The position numbers were made by a program, and so were the translations under genes. From Eutrophocola sp963925675 (GTDB lineage Bacteria; Pseudomonadota; Gammaproteobacteria; Pseudomonadales; Pseudohongiellaceae): a stretch of DNA of 64,000 bases. Below, in pieces: positions 42,658 through 52,400 of the stretch. The notes beneath the pieces are model-generated. The model had not been told where the DNA came from and made no database searches. It saw only the letters and a program-made list of their open reading frames with translations. The stretch is from the NCBI GenBank assembly GCA_963925675.1, contig CAWUSW010000026.1, forward strand, positions 1 through 64,000, in the 5' to 3' direction. Positions within the stretch are counted from its first letter, which is position 1; each line of letters begins with the position of its first letter.

Positions 42658-42930
42658 TTAACGTGCTTTCTTATCTGCAACGTGTCCACGGTAGGTTCTT
42701 GTGACAACAAATTCACCAAGCTTGTGCCCAACCATATCTTCCGAAATCAGCACGGGTACATGTAGACGGCCATTGTGTATGGCAATTGTCAGACCCAACA
42801 TGTCCGGAGAGATCATGGATCGCCTGGACCAGGTTTTGATCGGCCTTCTGTCATTACTGTCCACAGCAACCTGCACTTTCTTCAGCAGGTGAAGGTCAAT
42901 AAATGGTCCTTTTTTTAATGATCTTGGCAC
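42658..42930 (-). CDS. rpsS: 30S ribosomal protein S19
   Basis: 'PRSLKKGPFIDLHLLKKV', 'RRSMISPDMLGLTIAIHNGR' and 'MVGHKLGEFVVTRTYRGH' identify S19, which pairs with S13 in the head of the small subunit. It has 90 residues. It lies between rplB and rplV. Confidence 0.97.
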   Translation of the reverse strand: MPRSLKKGPFIDLHLLKKVQVAVDSNDRRPIKTWSRRSMISPDMLGLTIAIHNGRLHVPVLISEDMVGHKLGEFVVTRTYRGHVADKKAR

Positions 42931-42950
42931 TTTAGTTTTCCTCTAATTCT

Positions 42951-43781
42951 TTATCTGCTAGCACGACGACGGCGAACAATAAGTTTATCCGTTCGTTTAT
43001 TCGTACGAGTCTTGTAACCTTTAGTCGGTGTACCCCAGGGTGAAACAGGATGCCTGCCACCAGAAGTACGGCCTTCACCACCACCATGTGGATGGTCTAC
43101 CGGGTTCATGGCAACACCACGAACAGTTGGCCTGACACCACGCCAGCGTTTAGCACCGGCTTTACCCAAAGAACGCAGGTTATGCTCACTGTTAGATACT
43201 TCTCCCAGTACTGCACGGCAGTCAGACAATACTTTACGCATCTCACCTGAGCGCAGACGCAAAGTGGCATATTGACCGTCTCTGGCCACCAACTGAGCTG
43301 AAGTACCAGCACTGCGTGCAATTTGCGCACCTTTGCCTGGCTTCATTTCAATACAATGCAAGGTGCTGCCCATTGGAATATTACGTATCGGCAAGCAGTT
43401 GCCAGGCTTCATTGGCGTAGTATCACCTGAAATAATCTCATCTCCGGCACTTACTTTACCTGGAGCAATAATGTAGCGACGCTCACCGTCTGCATACTTC
43501 AACAATGCAATGTTTGCACTGCGATTTGGATCGTATTCCAGCCTTTCTATAGTTGCCGGGATATTGTCCTTGTTACGTTTAAAATCAATAATTCGATATT
43601 TCTGCTTATGACCACCACCGCAATGTCTGCGTGTGATACGCCCTGCATTATTACGTCCGCCATTTTTATGCTGGGCTTCAACAAGAGGAGCATAAGGTGC
43701 GCCTTTGTGAAGATCAGGATTCACCACTTTAACGACGAAACGACGTCCAGGGGAGGTAGGTTTTGATTTTATGACTGCCAT
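42951..43781 (-). CDS. rplB: 50S ribosomal protein L2
   Basis: 'NNAGRITRRHCGGGHKQKYRIIDFKR' and 'GVAMNPVDHPHGGGEGRTSGGRHPVSPWG' identify L2, needed for subunit joining and peptidyl transfer; the conserved His of the HPHGGG stretch is present. It has 276 residues (E. coli 273). Confidence 0.97.
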   Translation of the reverse strand: MAVIKSKPTSPGRRFVVKVVNPDLHKGAPYAPLVEAQHKNGGRNNAGRITRRHCGGGHKQKYRIIDFKRNKDNIPATIERLEYDPNRSANIALLKYADGERRYIIAPGKVSAGDEIISGDTTPMKPGNCLPIRNIPMGSTLHCIEMKPGKGAQIARSAGTSAQLVARDGQYATLRLRSGEMRKVLSDCRAVLGEVSNSEHNLRSLGKAGAKRWRGVRPTVRGVAMNPVDHPHGGGEGRTSGGRHPVSPWGTPTKGYKTRTNKRTDKLIVRRRRASR

Positions 43782-43795
43782 TTTCTACGCTCTCC

Positions 43796-44095
43796 TTAAC
43801 CCATTTCCGCAAAGTCAATTTCATGACCCTGCTCGAGACGGATATATGCTTTTTTCCAGCTCACACGAGTCCGCATTTTGCCTTTAGCCGTGCGCTTTCT
43901 TTTACCTTTCACATTCAGGACCTGAACTTCTTTCACTTCGACATTAAACAGGCCTTCAATTGCTTTCTTAATTTCAGGCTTGGTAGCATCTCTGGCCACT
44001 TTGAAAGTAACCTGGTTATTCATTTCAGAAATGATAGAGCTCTTCTCTGAAACATGAGGGCCTAATATGATGGTCAACATTCTTTCCTGATTCAT
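43796..44095 (-). CDS. rplW: 50S ribosomal protein L23
   Basis: 'ILGPHVSEKSSIISEMNNQVTFKVARDATKPEIKKAIEGLF' and 'KRKRTAKGKMRTR' identify L23 at the tunnel exit, the docking site for trigger factor and SRP. It has 99 residues. It overlaps rplD by 4 bases (ATGA), so the two are translationally coupled. Confidence 0.96.
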   Translation of the reverse strand: MNQERMLTIILGPHVSEKSSIISEMNNQVTFKVARDATKPEIKKAIEGLFNVEVKEVQVLNVKGKRKRTAKGKMRTRVSWKKAYIRLEQGHEIDFAEMG

Positions 44096-44709
44096 GCCAG
44101 CATCCCCTCTACTTTCTTGAGCGCAGGTAATGTAATCATTACCTTCTCAAAACCAATCAAGCTAACGGGATCAACACCTGCAGCATCCAGAACATCAACC
44201 TTGTGAAGATTGCGAGAAGCAAGATAAAGGTTTTCATCAACCTCATCGCTAACAATCAATACATTGTGCAAGTCATATTCAGTCAATTTTTCGATAAGCC
44301 CTTTTGTTTTATGGGAATCGACTTTGAAATCATCTACAACGAGAAGGCGGTCCTGACGAACCAGTTCAGAAAAGATGCAACGTAATGCTCCACGATACAT
44401 TTTTTTGTTAATTTTTTTCGAGTGATCCTGTGGTCGAGCTGCGAAGGTTACGCCACCTGAGCGCCAGATCGGCCCTCTTGTAGTACCTGCACGAGCACGC
44501 CCAGTTCCCTTCTGACGCCATGGTTTCTTACCACCGCCGCTAACTTCAGATCGGGTTTTCTGCTTTACAGTACCCTGACGCGCTCCTGCAAGATAGGTAA
44601 CTACGACCTGGTGAACCAGACTTTCGTTAAATTCTTTGGCAAAGCTATCGTCAGATACGGAAACTTTTTTTGCTGCCTTCTTACCAGGCAGTGCAACATT
44701 CAAATCCAT
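44092..44709 (-). CDS. rplD: 50S ribosomal protein L4
   Basis: 'ARQGTVKQKTRSEVSGGGKKPWRQKGTGRARAGT' is the exit-tunnel loop of L4, and 'GPIWRSGGVTFAA' follows. In E. coli, L4 also represses its own S10 operon by transcription attenuation and translation control. It has 205 residues. Confidence 0.97.
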   Translation of the reverse strand: MDLNVALPGKKAAKKVSVSDDSFAKEFNESLVHQVVVTYLAGARQGTVKQKTRSEVSGGGKKPWRQKGTGRARAGTTRGPIWRSGGVTFAARPQDHSKKINKKMYRGALRCIFSELVRQDRLLVVDDFKVDSHKTKGLIEKLTEYDLHNVLIVSDEVDENLYLASRNLHKVDVLDAAGVDPVSLIGFEKVMITLPALKKVEGMLA

Positions 44710-44712
44710 TGC

Positions 44713-45375
44713 TTACCCCTCAGAAGACGTTTTAGTTTTAACAGTTGGCGAGATAATGACATCTGACCCCGTTGCTCCAGGAACAGAGCCCTTAATAAGA
44801 ATCAGATTATTATCGGTATCGACTCTCACTACTTCCAGACCCTGGGTAGTAACCTTCACGTTACCCATCTGGCCAGCCATTTTTTTGCCTTTCCAGACAC
44901 GACCCGGTGTTTGACATTGTCCGATCGAACCAGGAGCACGATGTGACAAAGAGTTACCGTGGGTAGCATCCTGCATGGAGAAATTGTGGCGCTTGATTAC
45001 GCCCTGGAAACCCTTGCCTTTTGAAGTACCAGTAACATCTACAATCTGCCCTTCAGCAAATGTATCTACTGTGAACTCAAAGCCAGGTGTCACTTCCTTT
45101 TCAGCAAAAACAGATTGCTCATCACGAAACTCCCAGAATCCACGACCGGCATCAATGCCCGCTTTGGAATACTGACCTGCTTCGGATTTGGAGACATGGG
45201 AGCCTTTTACAGACCCAGTAGTTACTTGCACAGCGCTATAACCGTCAGACTCAACGGTTTTTACCTGAGTAACCCTGTTCGGCAGAACTTCTACCACTGT
45301 AACGGGTATAGAGGACCCGGATTCGGTGAAAACGCGGGTCATACCGCTTTTCCGACCGACTAAGCCAATCGACAT
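44713..45375 (-). CDS. rplC: 50S ribosomal protein L3
   Basis: 'MSIGLVGRKSGMTRVFTESGSSIPVTVVE' and 'SFGNSLSHR'-type region (here 'QDATHGNSLSHRAPGSIGQCQTPGRVWKGKKMAGQ') identify L3; the Gln of 'GSIGQC' is the residue methylated by PrmB in E. coli. It has 220 residues. It starts 210 bases after rpsJ. Confidence 0.97.
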   Translation of the reverse strand: MSIGLVGRKSGMTRVFTESGSSIPVTVVEVLPNRVTQVKTVESDGYSAVQVTTGSVKGSHVSKSEAGQYSKAGIDAGRGFWEFRDEQSVFAEKEVTPGFEFTVDTFAEGQIVDVTGTSKGKGFQGVIKRHNFSMQDATHGNSLSHRAPGSIGQCQTPGRVWKGKKMAGQMGNVKVTTQGLEVVRVDTDNNLILIKGSVPGATGSDVIISPTVKTKTSSEG

Positions 45376-45529
45376 TATCTTACCTCATCGTGTAAGGGGC
45401 TTTAACCCACTATGGCTGCTTTCGCATTACACCATGTTATTTGTACTGCCCGGATCCTGTAAGTAGCCTGGCAAAGTTTATGTATTTAGAGTGCCAGCAG
45501 TTTTGGCTACAGACACTTACAACTTAAAA

Positions 45530-45574
45530 TTCTTTAAACCTCTATTCTTTAAACCTTTATTCGTTAAGCCTTTA
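45530..45574. repeat. Three 15-bp tandem repeats between rpsJ and rplC
   Basis: The units TTCTTTAAACCTCTA, TTCTTTAAACCTTTA and TTCGTTAAGCCTTTA (45530-45544, 45545-45559, 45560-45574) lie 11 bases downstream of the rpsJ stop. The rest of the 210-base rpsJ-rplC gap has no gene. Confidence 0.85.
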
Positions 45575-45585
45575 ATAAAAAGCGC

Positions 45586-45921
45586 TTACTTACCGCTTTT
45601 AGGCTCACTCTTACCAAGACTGATTTGCACTTCAACACCGGCAGCAAGATTCAGCTGCATCAATGCTTCTACAAATTTTTCAGTCGGCTCAACAATGTCG
45701 AGCAAACGCTTGTGAGTACGAATTTCGTACTGGTCACGCGCATCTTTATTGACATGAGGAGAGACGAGAATAGTAAAACGCTCCTTCCTGGTAGGTAGAG
45801 GAATCGGACCTCTGACATAAGCACCAGTACGTTTAGCGGTATTAACCAGTTCCTGTGTAGACTGGTCAATCAAGCGGTGATCAAAGGCTTTTAGCTTAAT
45901 TCTGATTCGCTGGTTTTGCAT
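45586..45921 (-). CDS. rpsJ: 30S ribosomal protein S10 (NusE)
   Basis: 'MQNQRIRIKLKAFDHRLIDQSTQELV' is the standard S10 start, so I place initiation at 45921, although the frame runs eight codons further to an ATG at 45945. 'ARDQYEIRTHKRLLDIVEPT' confirms the family. S10 is also the antitermination factor NusE. The last eight residues (GKSEPKSGK) extend beyond E. coli S10. It is first in the S10 operon and has its own promoter at 46015-46043. Confidence 0.96.
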   Translation of the reverse strand: MQNQRIRIKLKAFDHRLIDQSTQELVNTAKRTGAYVRGPIPLPTRKERFTILVSPHVNKDARDQYEIRTHKRLLDIVEPTEKFVEALMQLNLAAGVEVQISLGKSEPKSGK

Positions 45922-45969
45922 ATGACCAACATCTCCCGACGTCAATAAAGTTATTAAAGAACATTTAAA

Positions 45970-46000
45970 AGAGGTGAAATCAACTTAAGTTTTCACCTCT
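45970..46000 (-). promoter_or_regulatory. S10 leader hairpin
   Basis: AGAGGTGAAA (45970-45979) pairs with TTTCACCTCT (45991-46000), with a further AACTTAAGTT palindrome inside. On the mRNA it would be close to the 5' end, a few bases after the predicted start of transcription, and is followed by UUUUAAA. It could be part of an L4-responsive leader or a weak terminator. Confidence 0.55.
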
Positions 46001-46014
46001 AAAAAAGAGCGCAA

Positions 46015-46043
46015 ATTTTACGTGCGCCCCCCCGCAGAGTCAA
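46015..46043 (-). promoter_or_regulatory. Sigma-70-type promoter of the S10 operon
   Basis: On the minus strand TTGACT (46038-46043) and TAAAAT (46015-46020) are 17 bases apart. The spacer holds a run of seven G. A good match to consensus upstream of a hairpin leader and rpsJ. Confidence 0.85.
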
Positions 46044-46160
46044 GGAGTTTAGCCGTTAAATTAAGAAATAATGAGAGCTTATTTTTCTTTCTACTTTTAG
46101 CCGGAATTGTTTTCCAATCCGGATATTCAAATAACGATTAAATCGTTATATTTCAATAAG

Positions 46161-48257
46161 TTAAGCGCCTTTCTCGATGATAGAGCTGGCAACAGCCAAA
46201 GGCACTTCTGCGTACTTGGTAAACTCCATGGTATAGGTTGCTCGCCCCTGAGTAGCCGATCGCAGGTCTGTTGAGTAACCAAACATCTCTGCCAAGGGCA
46301 CTTCGGCATTAATAACTTTGCCGGATGAGCTGTCTGCCATACCCTGAACAATGCCGCGGCGACGGTTCAAATCACCCATCACATCACCCATGTAATCTTC
46401 AGGCGTTACAACCTCCACCCGCATGACCGGCTCCAGCAACGCCGCATTGGCCTCTAAAGCGCCTTTTTTTAACGCCATGGAACCCGCAATCTTGAACGCC
46501 ATTTCACTGGAATCCACATCATGGAAGGAACCATCAAATAAAGTGACTTTCATCGCCAGCAGGGGGTATCCAGCAAGACAGCCATTTTTCATCTGCTCCT
46601 GAACACCTTTGTCAACCGCCGGAATATATTCCCTGGGCACTGCGCCACCGACAATTTCATTTACAAATTCATATTCTGAGTCAGCAGGTAAGGGCTCAAG
46701 ACGCAACCAGACATGTCCATACTGCCCACGACCACCTGACTGCTTTACATGCTTGCCTTCTATTTCAACGACTTTGCGAATCGTTTCACGATAAGCAACC
46801 TGAGGCTTACCAATATTGGCCTCAACGCCAAATTCCCGCCGCATGCGATCAACCAATACATCCAAATGAAGCTCACCCATACCCGAAATAATGGTTTGGC
46901 CTGACTCTTCATCTGTTTCTACCCGGAACGAAGGGTCTTCCTGGGCCAGTTTGCCCAGCGCAATACCCATTTTTTCCTGATCTACCTGCGTTCTTGGCTC
47001 TACTGCGACAGAAATAACAGGTTCCGGGAAATCCATTTTCTCCAGGGTGATGACATTATCAATACTACACAGCGTTTCACCGGTGGTAACATCTTTAAGC
47101 CCGATCGCTGCAGCAATATCTCCAGCAAGCACTTCTTTAATCTCTTCCCGTGAGTTGGCATGCATTTGCACCATTCGGCCAACACGTTCTTTCTTGGCCT
47201 TTAGCGGGTTATAAACCGAATCGCCAGATTTCAAAGTGCCTGAATACACACGGAAAAAAGTTAGTGTGCCGACAAAAGGGTCAGTAGCAATTTTAAAGGC
47301 CAGGGCGGAAAATGGCGCACTATCATCAGCCTCACGGGTTTCCAGTGTGACGCCATCCTCCAAAATACCTTCAATCGCTTTAACTTCGATCGGTGCAGGC
47401 ATAAATTCTATAACTGCATCCAGCATTGCCTGAACACCTTTATTTTTAAAGGCAGAACCGCACAGGGTGAGTACAATCTCATTCGCCAGAGTTCTCACTC
47501 TGAGGCCATGTTTGATTTCTACTTCAGTTAACTCTTCCCCTTCCAGATATTTATTCATCAGCTCATCATTGGCTTCAGCGGCTGCTTCAATCAATGCTGA
47601 TCGCCATGTCTCACATTCAGACATCATGTCTTCTGGAATTTCGCCATATTCAAAAGTTACACCCTGATCAACTTCATTCCAGATGATGCGCTTCATCTTG
47701 ATCAGGTCAATGACACCTTTGAACTCATCTTCAGCACCAATGGCGAGCTGGATAGGGACAGGATTAGCGCCAAGACGTTCTTTCATTTGCTGAACTACTT
47801 TTAAAAAGTCAGCACCTGCGCGATCCATTTTATTCACAAAAACTATACGTGGGACTTCATAGCGATTGGCTTGGCGCCACACTGTTTCAGTTTGAGGCTG
47901 TACCCCTGAGCTTGCACACAAGACCACTACAGCACCGTCAAGAACCCGCAGTGAACGCTCCACTTCAATCGTGAAGTCAACGTGGCCGGGGGTATCGATG
48001 ATATTAACGCGGTGTTCGTCAAACTGCTGGTCCATGCCACTCCAGAAACAGGTTGTGGCAGCAGAGGTGATAGTAATACCACGCTCCTGCTCCTGTTCCA
48101 TCCAGTCCATGACGGCCGCACCATCGTGCACTTCACCTATCTTGTGGGAAATACCAGTATAGAAAAGCACTCTTTCGGTTGTTGTGGTTTTGCCTGCATC
48201 CACATGAGCAACAATACCTATATTTCGATATCGGCTTAGTGGAGTTTTTCTGGGCAC
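46161..48257 (-). CDS. fusA: Elongation factor G
   Basis: A translocation GTPase of 698 residues. The G motifs are GIVAHVDAGKTTTTER (P-loop), 'RGITITSAATTC', DTPGHVDFT and NKMDRAGADF, followed by domains II-V, with 'GRGQYGHVWLRLEP' in domain IV and 'MEFTKYAEVP' near the end. It lies after rpsG. Unlike in many gammaproteobacteria, no tuf gene follows; the S10 promoter comes next. Confidence 0.98.
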   Translation of the reverse strand: MPRKTPLSRYRNIGIVAHVDAGKTTTTERVLFYTGISHKIGEVHDGAAVMDWMEQEQERGITITSAATTCFWSGMDQQFDEHRVNIIDTPGHVDFTIEVERSLRVLDGAVVVLCASSGVQPQTETVWRQANRYEVPRIVFVNKMDRAGADFLKVVQQMKERLGANPVPIQLAIGAEDEFKGVIDLIKMKRIIWNEVDQGVTFEYGEIPEDMMSECETWRSALIEAAAEANDELMNKYLEGEELTEVEIKHGLRVRTLANEIVLTLCGSAFKNKGVQAMLDAVIEFMPAPIEVKAIEGILEDGVTLETREADDSAPFSALAFKIATDPFVGTLTFFRVYSGTLKSGDSVYNPLKAKKERVGRMVQMHANSREEIKEVLAGDIAAAIGLKDVTTGETLCSIDNVITLEKMDFPEPVISVAVEPRTQVDQEKMGIALGKLAQEDPSFRVETDEESGQTIISGMGELHLDVLVDRMRREFGVEANIGKPQVAYRETIRKVVEIEGKHVKQSGGRGQYGHVWLRLEPLPADSEYEFVNEIVGGAVPREYIPAVDKGVQEQMKNGCLAGYPLLAMKVTLFDGSFHDVDSSEMAFKIAGSMALKKGALEANAALLEPVMRVEVVTPEDYMGDVMGDLNRRRGIVQGMADSSSGKVINAEVPLAEMFGYSTDLRSATQGRATYTMEFTKYAEVPLAVASSIIEKGA

Positions 48258-48299
48258 AGTAAAAACCTCAACAATCTCAGAGTGGAAATAAAACCTGGT

Positions 48300-48770
48300 T
48301 TAAAAACGATAATGCGAGAAAGCGCGGTTGGCTTCTGCCATGCGATGGACATCTTCACGTTTTTTGACAGCACTGCCGCGGCCTTCAGCTGCGTCAGAAA
48401 TCTCGCCAGCCAGACGCAAAGCCATAGATTTCTCACCACGACTACGCGCATGATCAACTAACCAGCGCATCGCCAATGCATGACGTCGATCGGGACGTAC
48501 TTCCACAGGCACCTGATAGGTAGCACCACCCACACGGCGGGATTTAACTTCCACCAGAGGAGCAATATTGTCCAGAGCAAGCTCAAAGGCTTCCAGTGGA
48601 TCTTTGCCGGACTTGTCAGCGACTACTGCAAGAGCGCCGTAGACAATTTTTTCTGCAACAGATTTCTTGCCATCAACCATTACATGGTTCATAAACTTCG
48701 CAAGGGTTTTGTTACCGAACTTGGGATCGGGAAGGACTTCCCGCTTAGCTACAATTCTTCTTCTTGGCAT
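48300..48770 (-). CDS. rpsG: 30S ribosomal protein S7
   Basis: 'MPRRRIVAKREVLPDPKFGNKTLAKFMNHVM' and 'KREDVHRMAEANRAFSHYRF' identify S7, primary binder of the 16S 3' domain and, in E. coli, translational repressor of the str operon. It has 156 residues. It lies between rpsL and fusA. Confidence 0.97.
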   Translation of the reverse strand: MPRRRIVAKREVLPDPKFGNKTLAKFMNHVMVDGKKSVAEKIVYGALAVVADKSGKDPLEAFELALDNIAPLVEVKSRRVGGATYQVPVEVRPDRRHALAMRWLVDHARSRGEKSMALRLAGEISDAAEGRGSAVKKREDVHRMAEANRAFSHYRF

Positions 48771-48867
48771 AGTTTTCTCTCTTCAGGCTTATCCGGCATT
48801 AATGAGTTGCCTCAAATTCCGGCCTTACTGGAATGATTTAATTATTTATAACCGCAGTTATAAAAAG

Positions 48868-49239
48868 TTATTTAGGCCGTTTGGTTCCGTACTTTGAGCG
48901 ACCCTGCTTTCTGTCAGCGACACCGGAAGTATCCAGAGAGCCACGAACAGTGTGATAACGAACACCCGGCAGGTCTTTAACCCTACCGCCCCTGATCAGG
49001 ATCACGGAATGTTCCTGCAGGTTATGACCTTCCCCACCGATATATGAAGTCACTTCATAACCGTTAGTCAGTCGTACACGACATACTTTACGCAGTGCCG
49101 AGTTCGGCTTCTTAGGTGTTGTAGTATAGACACGAGTGCAGACGCCACGACGTTGCGGGCAACCCTGCAACGCGGGGACATCACTCTTGTCGAGCTTGCT
49201 TTTCCTGGGCTTGCGAACCAGTTGGTTAACAGTCGCCAT
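48868..49239 (-). CDS. rpsL: 30S ribosomal protein S12
   Basis: 'MATVNQLVRKPRK', 'TTPKKPNSALRKVCRVRLTNG' (with Lys42/43, the streptomycin-resistance site, as the sensitive KKPNS form) and 'GGRVKDLPGVRYHTVRG' (Lys87 region) are all wild type. It has 123 residues. It begins the str operon and follows its own promoter at 49282-49310. Confidence 0.98.
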   Translation of the reverse strand: MATVNQLVRKPRKSKLDKSDVPALQGCPQRRGVCTRVYTTTPKKPNSALRKVCRVRLTNGYEVTSYIGGEGHNLQEHSVILIRGGRVKDLPGVRYHTVRGSLDTSGVADRKQGRSKYGTKRPK

Positions 49240-49281
49240 CTATTGCTCCGAAATTCTTTGTTTATTTAAAAAAGAGGCGCG

Positions 49282-49310
49282 ATTGTAATGATCACGCCCC
49301 ACCTAGTCAA
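49282..49310 (-). promoter_or_regulatory. Sigma-70-type promoter of the str operon
   Basis: On the minus strand TTGACT (49305-49310) and TACAAT (49282-49287) are spaced by 17 bases and followed by a GC-rich CGCGCC discriminator, a feature of promoters under stringent control. It is 42 bases upstream of the rpsL ATG. Confidence 0.88.
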
Positions 49311-49316
49311 CTCATA

Positions 49317-49403
49317 CTAGTCACAAGTCTCAAGTTACAAGTACCAAGTTGCCAGCTGAAAGTAACGGCTTTTGCTTGAGACTTGTGACTAGCGACTTGC
49401 GAC
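49317..49403. repeat. 18-bp perfect inverted repeat with heptad arrays between rpoC and rpsL
   Basis: The arms CTAGTCACAAGTCTCAAG (49317-49334) and CTTGAGACTTGTGACTAG (49375-49392) are exactly complementary, with a 40-base loop. Both sides have a 7-base period: four TTGNGAC-like units at 49376-49403 next to the rpoC stop (4 bases away), and CACAAGT-like units from 49322 to 49349. There is no U tract, so it is not a standard terminator. Confidence 0.88.
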
Positions 49404-49407
49404 TGGT

Positions 49408-52400
49408 TTAATCCTCTGCCGCTGCTGCAGCACTTTCTGATTCTGCAAGTGCTTCACTTAGTGCAGCTTCCATTTCACTGGCTGACACTGTGTCTTCAGA
49501 CAAACGGGCCTCGGCAATGCGCTTCCTGTTTGCATGATAGGAAAGCCCGGTACCAGCTGGAATCAATCGTCCTACGACAACGTTTTCCTTAAGACCTTGC
49601 AGGTAATCACGTTTGCCACTGACCGCAGCCTCCGTTAATACACGCGTGGTTTCCTGGAAAGATGCCGCAGAAATGAACGACTCTGTCGACAGAGATGCTT
49701 TAGTGATACCAAGCAAAACACGTTCAAATTTCACGATTTCTTTTTCTTCATCTCTCAAGCGCACGTTTTCCTTACGCACTCGAATAAATTCTACTTGCTC
49801 ACCTTTAATGAATGCAGAGTCACCCATCTGGATGATTTCAGCTTTACGCAACATCTGACGAACAATAACTTCAATATGCTTGTCATTGATACGCACACCC
49901 TGAAGTCGATAAACTTCCTGAACTTCATTCACGATGAAACGAGCCAGTGCTTCAACTCCTTTCAGGCGCAAGATGTCATGAGGATTAGGTGGTCCATCAG
50001 ACACAACCTCACCCTTCTCTACATATTCCCCTTCGAAAACTGTCATTTGACGCCATTTCGGAATCAGTACTTCGTAATGATCACTGCCATCAATCGGATT
50101 CACACCATCTGTTGGTGTAATTACCAGTCGACGTTTGCCTTTGGTTTCTTTACCAAAACTTACCGTTCCGGAAATTTCAGCCAAAATGGCAGGTTCTTTT
50201 GGCTTACGTGCTTCAAACAAATCAGCAACACGAGGCAAACCACCAGTAATATCACGAGTTTTAGAACCTTCCTGAGGAATACGGGCAATTACATCACCAA
50301 TATTCACATCAACACCGTTTTCTACACCAACAATCGCTTTCGAAGGCAGGAAGTAATGGGCAGGAACATTTGTTCCTGGCAGGTTAAACTCTTTTCCTTT
50401 GTCGTCAACCAAGGTGATGGCTGGACGTAATTCTTTACCAGCTGAAGAACGCTCGGAAGGATCCATTACAGTGATATTGGTCAGGCCGGTTATTTCATCA
50501 GTCTGACGTTTCACACAAAGCCCCTCTTCCATGGCTTCAAAACGGATCTTACCAGCAACTTCAACAACAATTGGATGCGTATGCGGATCCCAGCTGGCAA
50601 CAATATTTCCAACCTGTACTTCAGAATGATCTGCACCATTAATAATTGCACCATAAGGCAATTTATAACGTTCTTTTTCACGTCCGTTGGTGTCATTAAC
50701 TATTAACTCACCAGAACGTGATACCACTACCAGCTGACCATCTTTACGTTGCACAGTTTTCATGTTGTACAGATGGATAGTACCGTCCGTTTTAACCTGA
50801 ACATTGTCTGCTGCTGTAGCACGAGAAGCCGCACCACCAATATGGAATGTCCGCATGGTTAACTGAGTACCAGGCTCACCGATGGACTGTGCCGCAACTA
50901 CACCGACTGCCTCACCAATATTGGTCAAATGACCTCGGGCAAGATCGCGGCCGTAACACATACGACAGATACCGGCATCAGCATCACAGGTGATAGGTGA
51001 ACGGGCAATAACTTCGTCCACACCATTGGTTTCCAGTATTTCCACCAATTTTTCATCAATCAGGATACCAGCTTCAAGAATGGTTACACCATTTCCGTCC
51101 AGTGCATCCTGTGCCAGAACACGACCCAATACCAATTCACCCAGAGGTGCAATAATGTCGCCACCCTCAATCACAGGTGTCATAGTCAGGCCGTTATCAG
51201 TACCACAATCTTCTTCTTTAACGACCAGATCCTGACTGATATCAACCAGGCGACGCGTCAAATAACCAGAGTTCGCTGTTTTCAAAGCGGTATCGGCCAA
51301 TCCCTTACGCGCACCATGGGTAGAGATAAAGTACTGTAGTACGTTTAGTCCTTCACGGAAGTTAGCGGTAATCGGTGTTTCAATAATCGATCCATCCGGC
51401 TTCGCCATCAATCCACGCATTCCGGCCAGCTGACGAATCTGCGCGGGGGAGCCCCTGGCGCCAGAATCCGAATAAACATAAACAGAGTTAAAGGATTCCT
51501 GCTGCTCTTCCTCACCATCACGATTAATTACACTTTCATGGGACAAGCCATCCATCATGGACTTGGCGACCTGGTCATTTGCACGCGACCAGATATCAAT
51601 CACCTTGTTGTATTTTTCACCCTGCGTTACCAGACCAGAAGCAAACTGTGATTCAATTTCAGCGACTTCAGATTCAGCAGCGGCAATTAAAGTAGCTTTT
51701 GCATCAGGAATGACAAAATCATTCACGCCGATTGAACAGCCTGACCATGTAGAGTAGCGATAACCCATATACATTAATTGGTCAGCAAAAATAACCGTCT
51801 CTTTAAGTCCGACATTTCGATAACACATATTGATAATATGTGAGATCTGTTTCTTGGACATTTTCTGGTTAACCATGCTGAACGGCAAGCCATCGGGCAC
51901 GATACTAAACAGGATTACACGACCAACTGTAGATTCCACAATACTGGTAGATTCCTGCCTGTCACCGTCTTCGCTAAACAGCACTTCTGACAAACGCACT
52001 TTAATGCGGGACTGAAGATGCACTGCTTTGGTACTAAATGCTTTGACAACTTCATCCACATTGGCGAAGACCATACCTTCACCCTTGGCATTAACACGCT
52101 CACGGGTCATGTAATAAAGACCCAACACCACGTCTTGAGAAGGCACAATAATCGGCTCACCAGATGCTGGTGAAAGAATATTGTTGGTAGACATCATCAA
52201 GGAACGGGCTTCGAGCTGCGCTTCCAGAGTCAGCGGCACGTGAACTGCCATCTGGTCGCCATCAAAGTCAGCGTTGTATGCTGCACAAACCAGAGGATGC
52301 AATTGAATAGCCTTACCTTCAATGAGTACAGGTTCGAAAGCCTGGATACCCAATCTGTGAAGTGTTGGCGCACGGTTCAGCATAATCGGATGCTCACGAA

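Noticed and set aside
49317..49392. Rho-independent terminator after rpoC
   Set aside because: The stem is strong, but the loop is 40 bases long and no U run follows, so I list it as a repeat.
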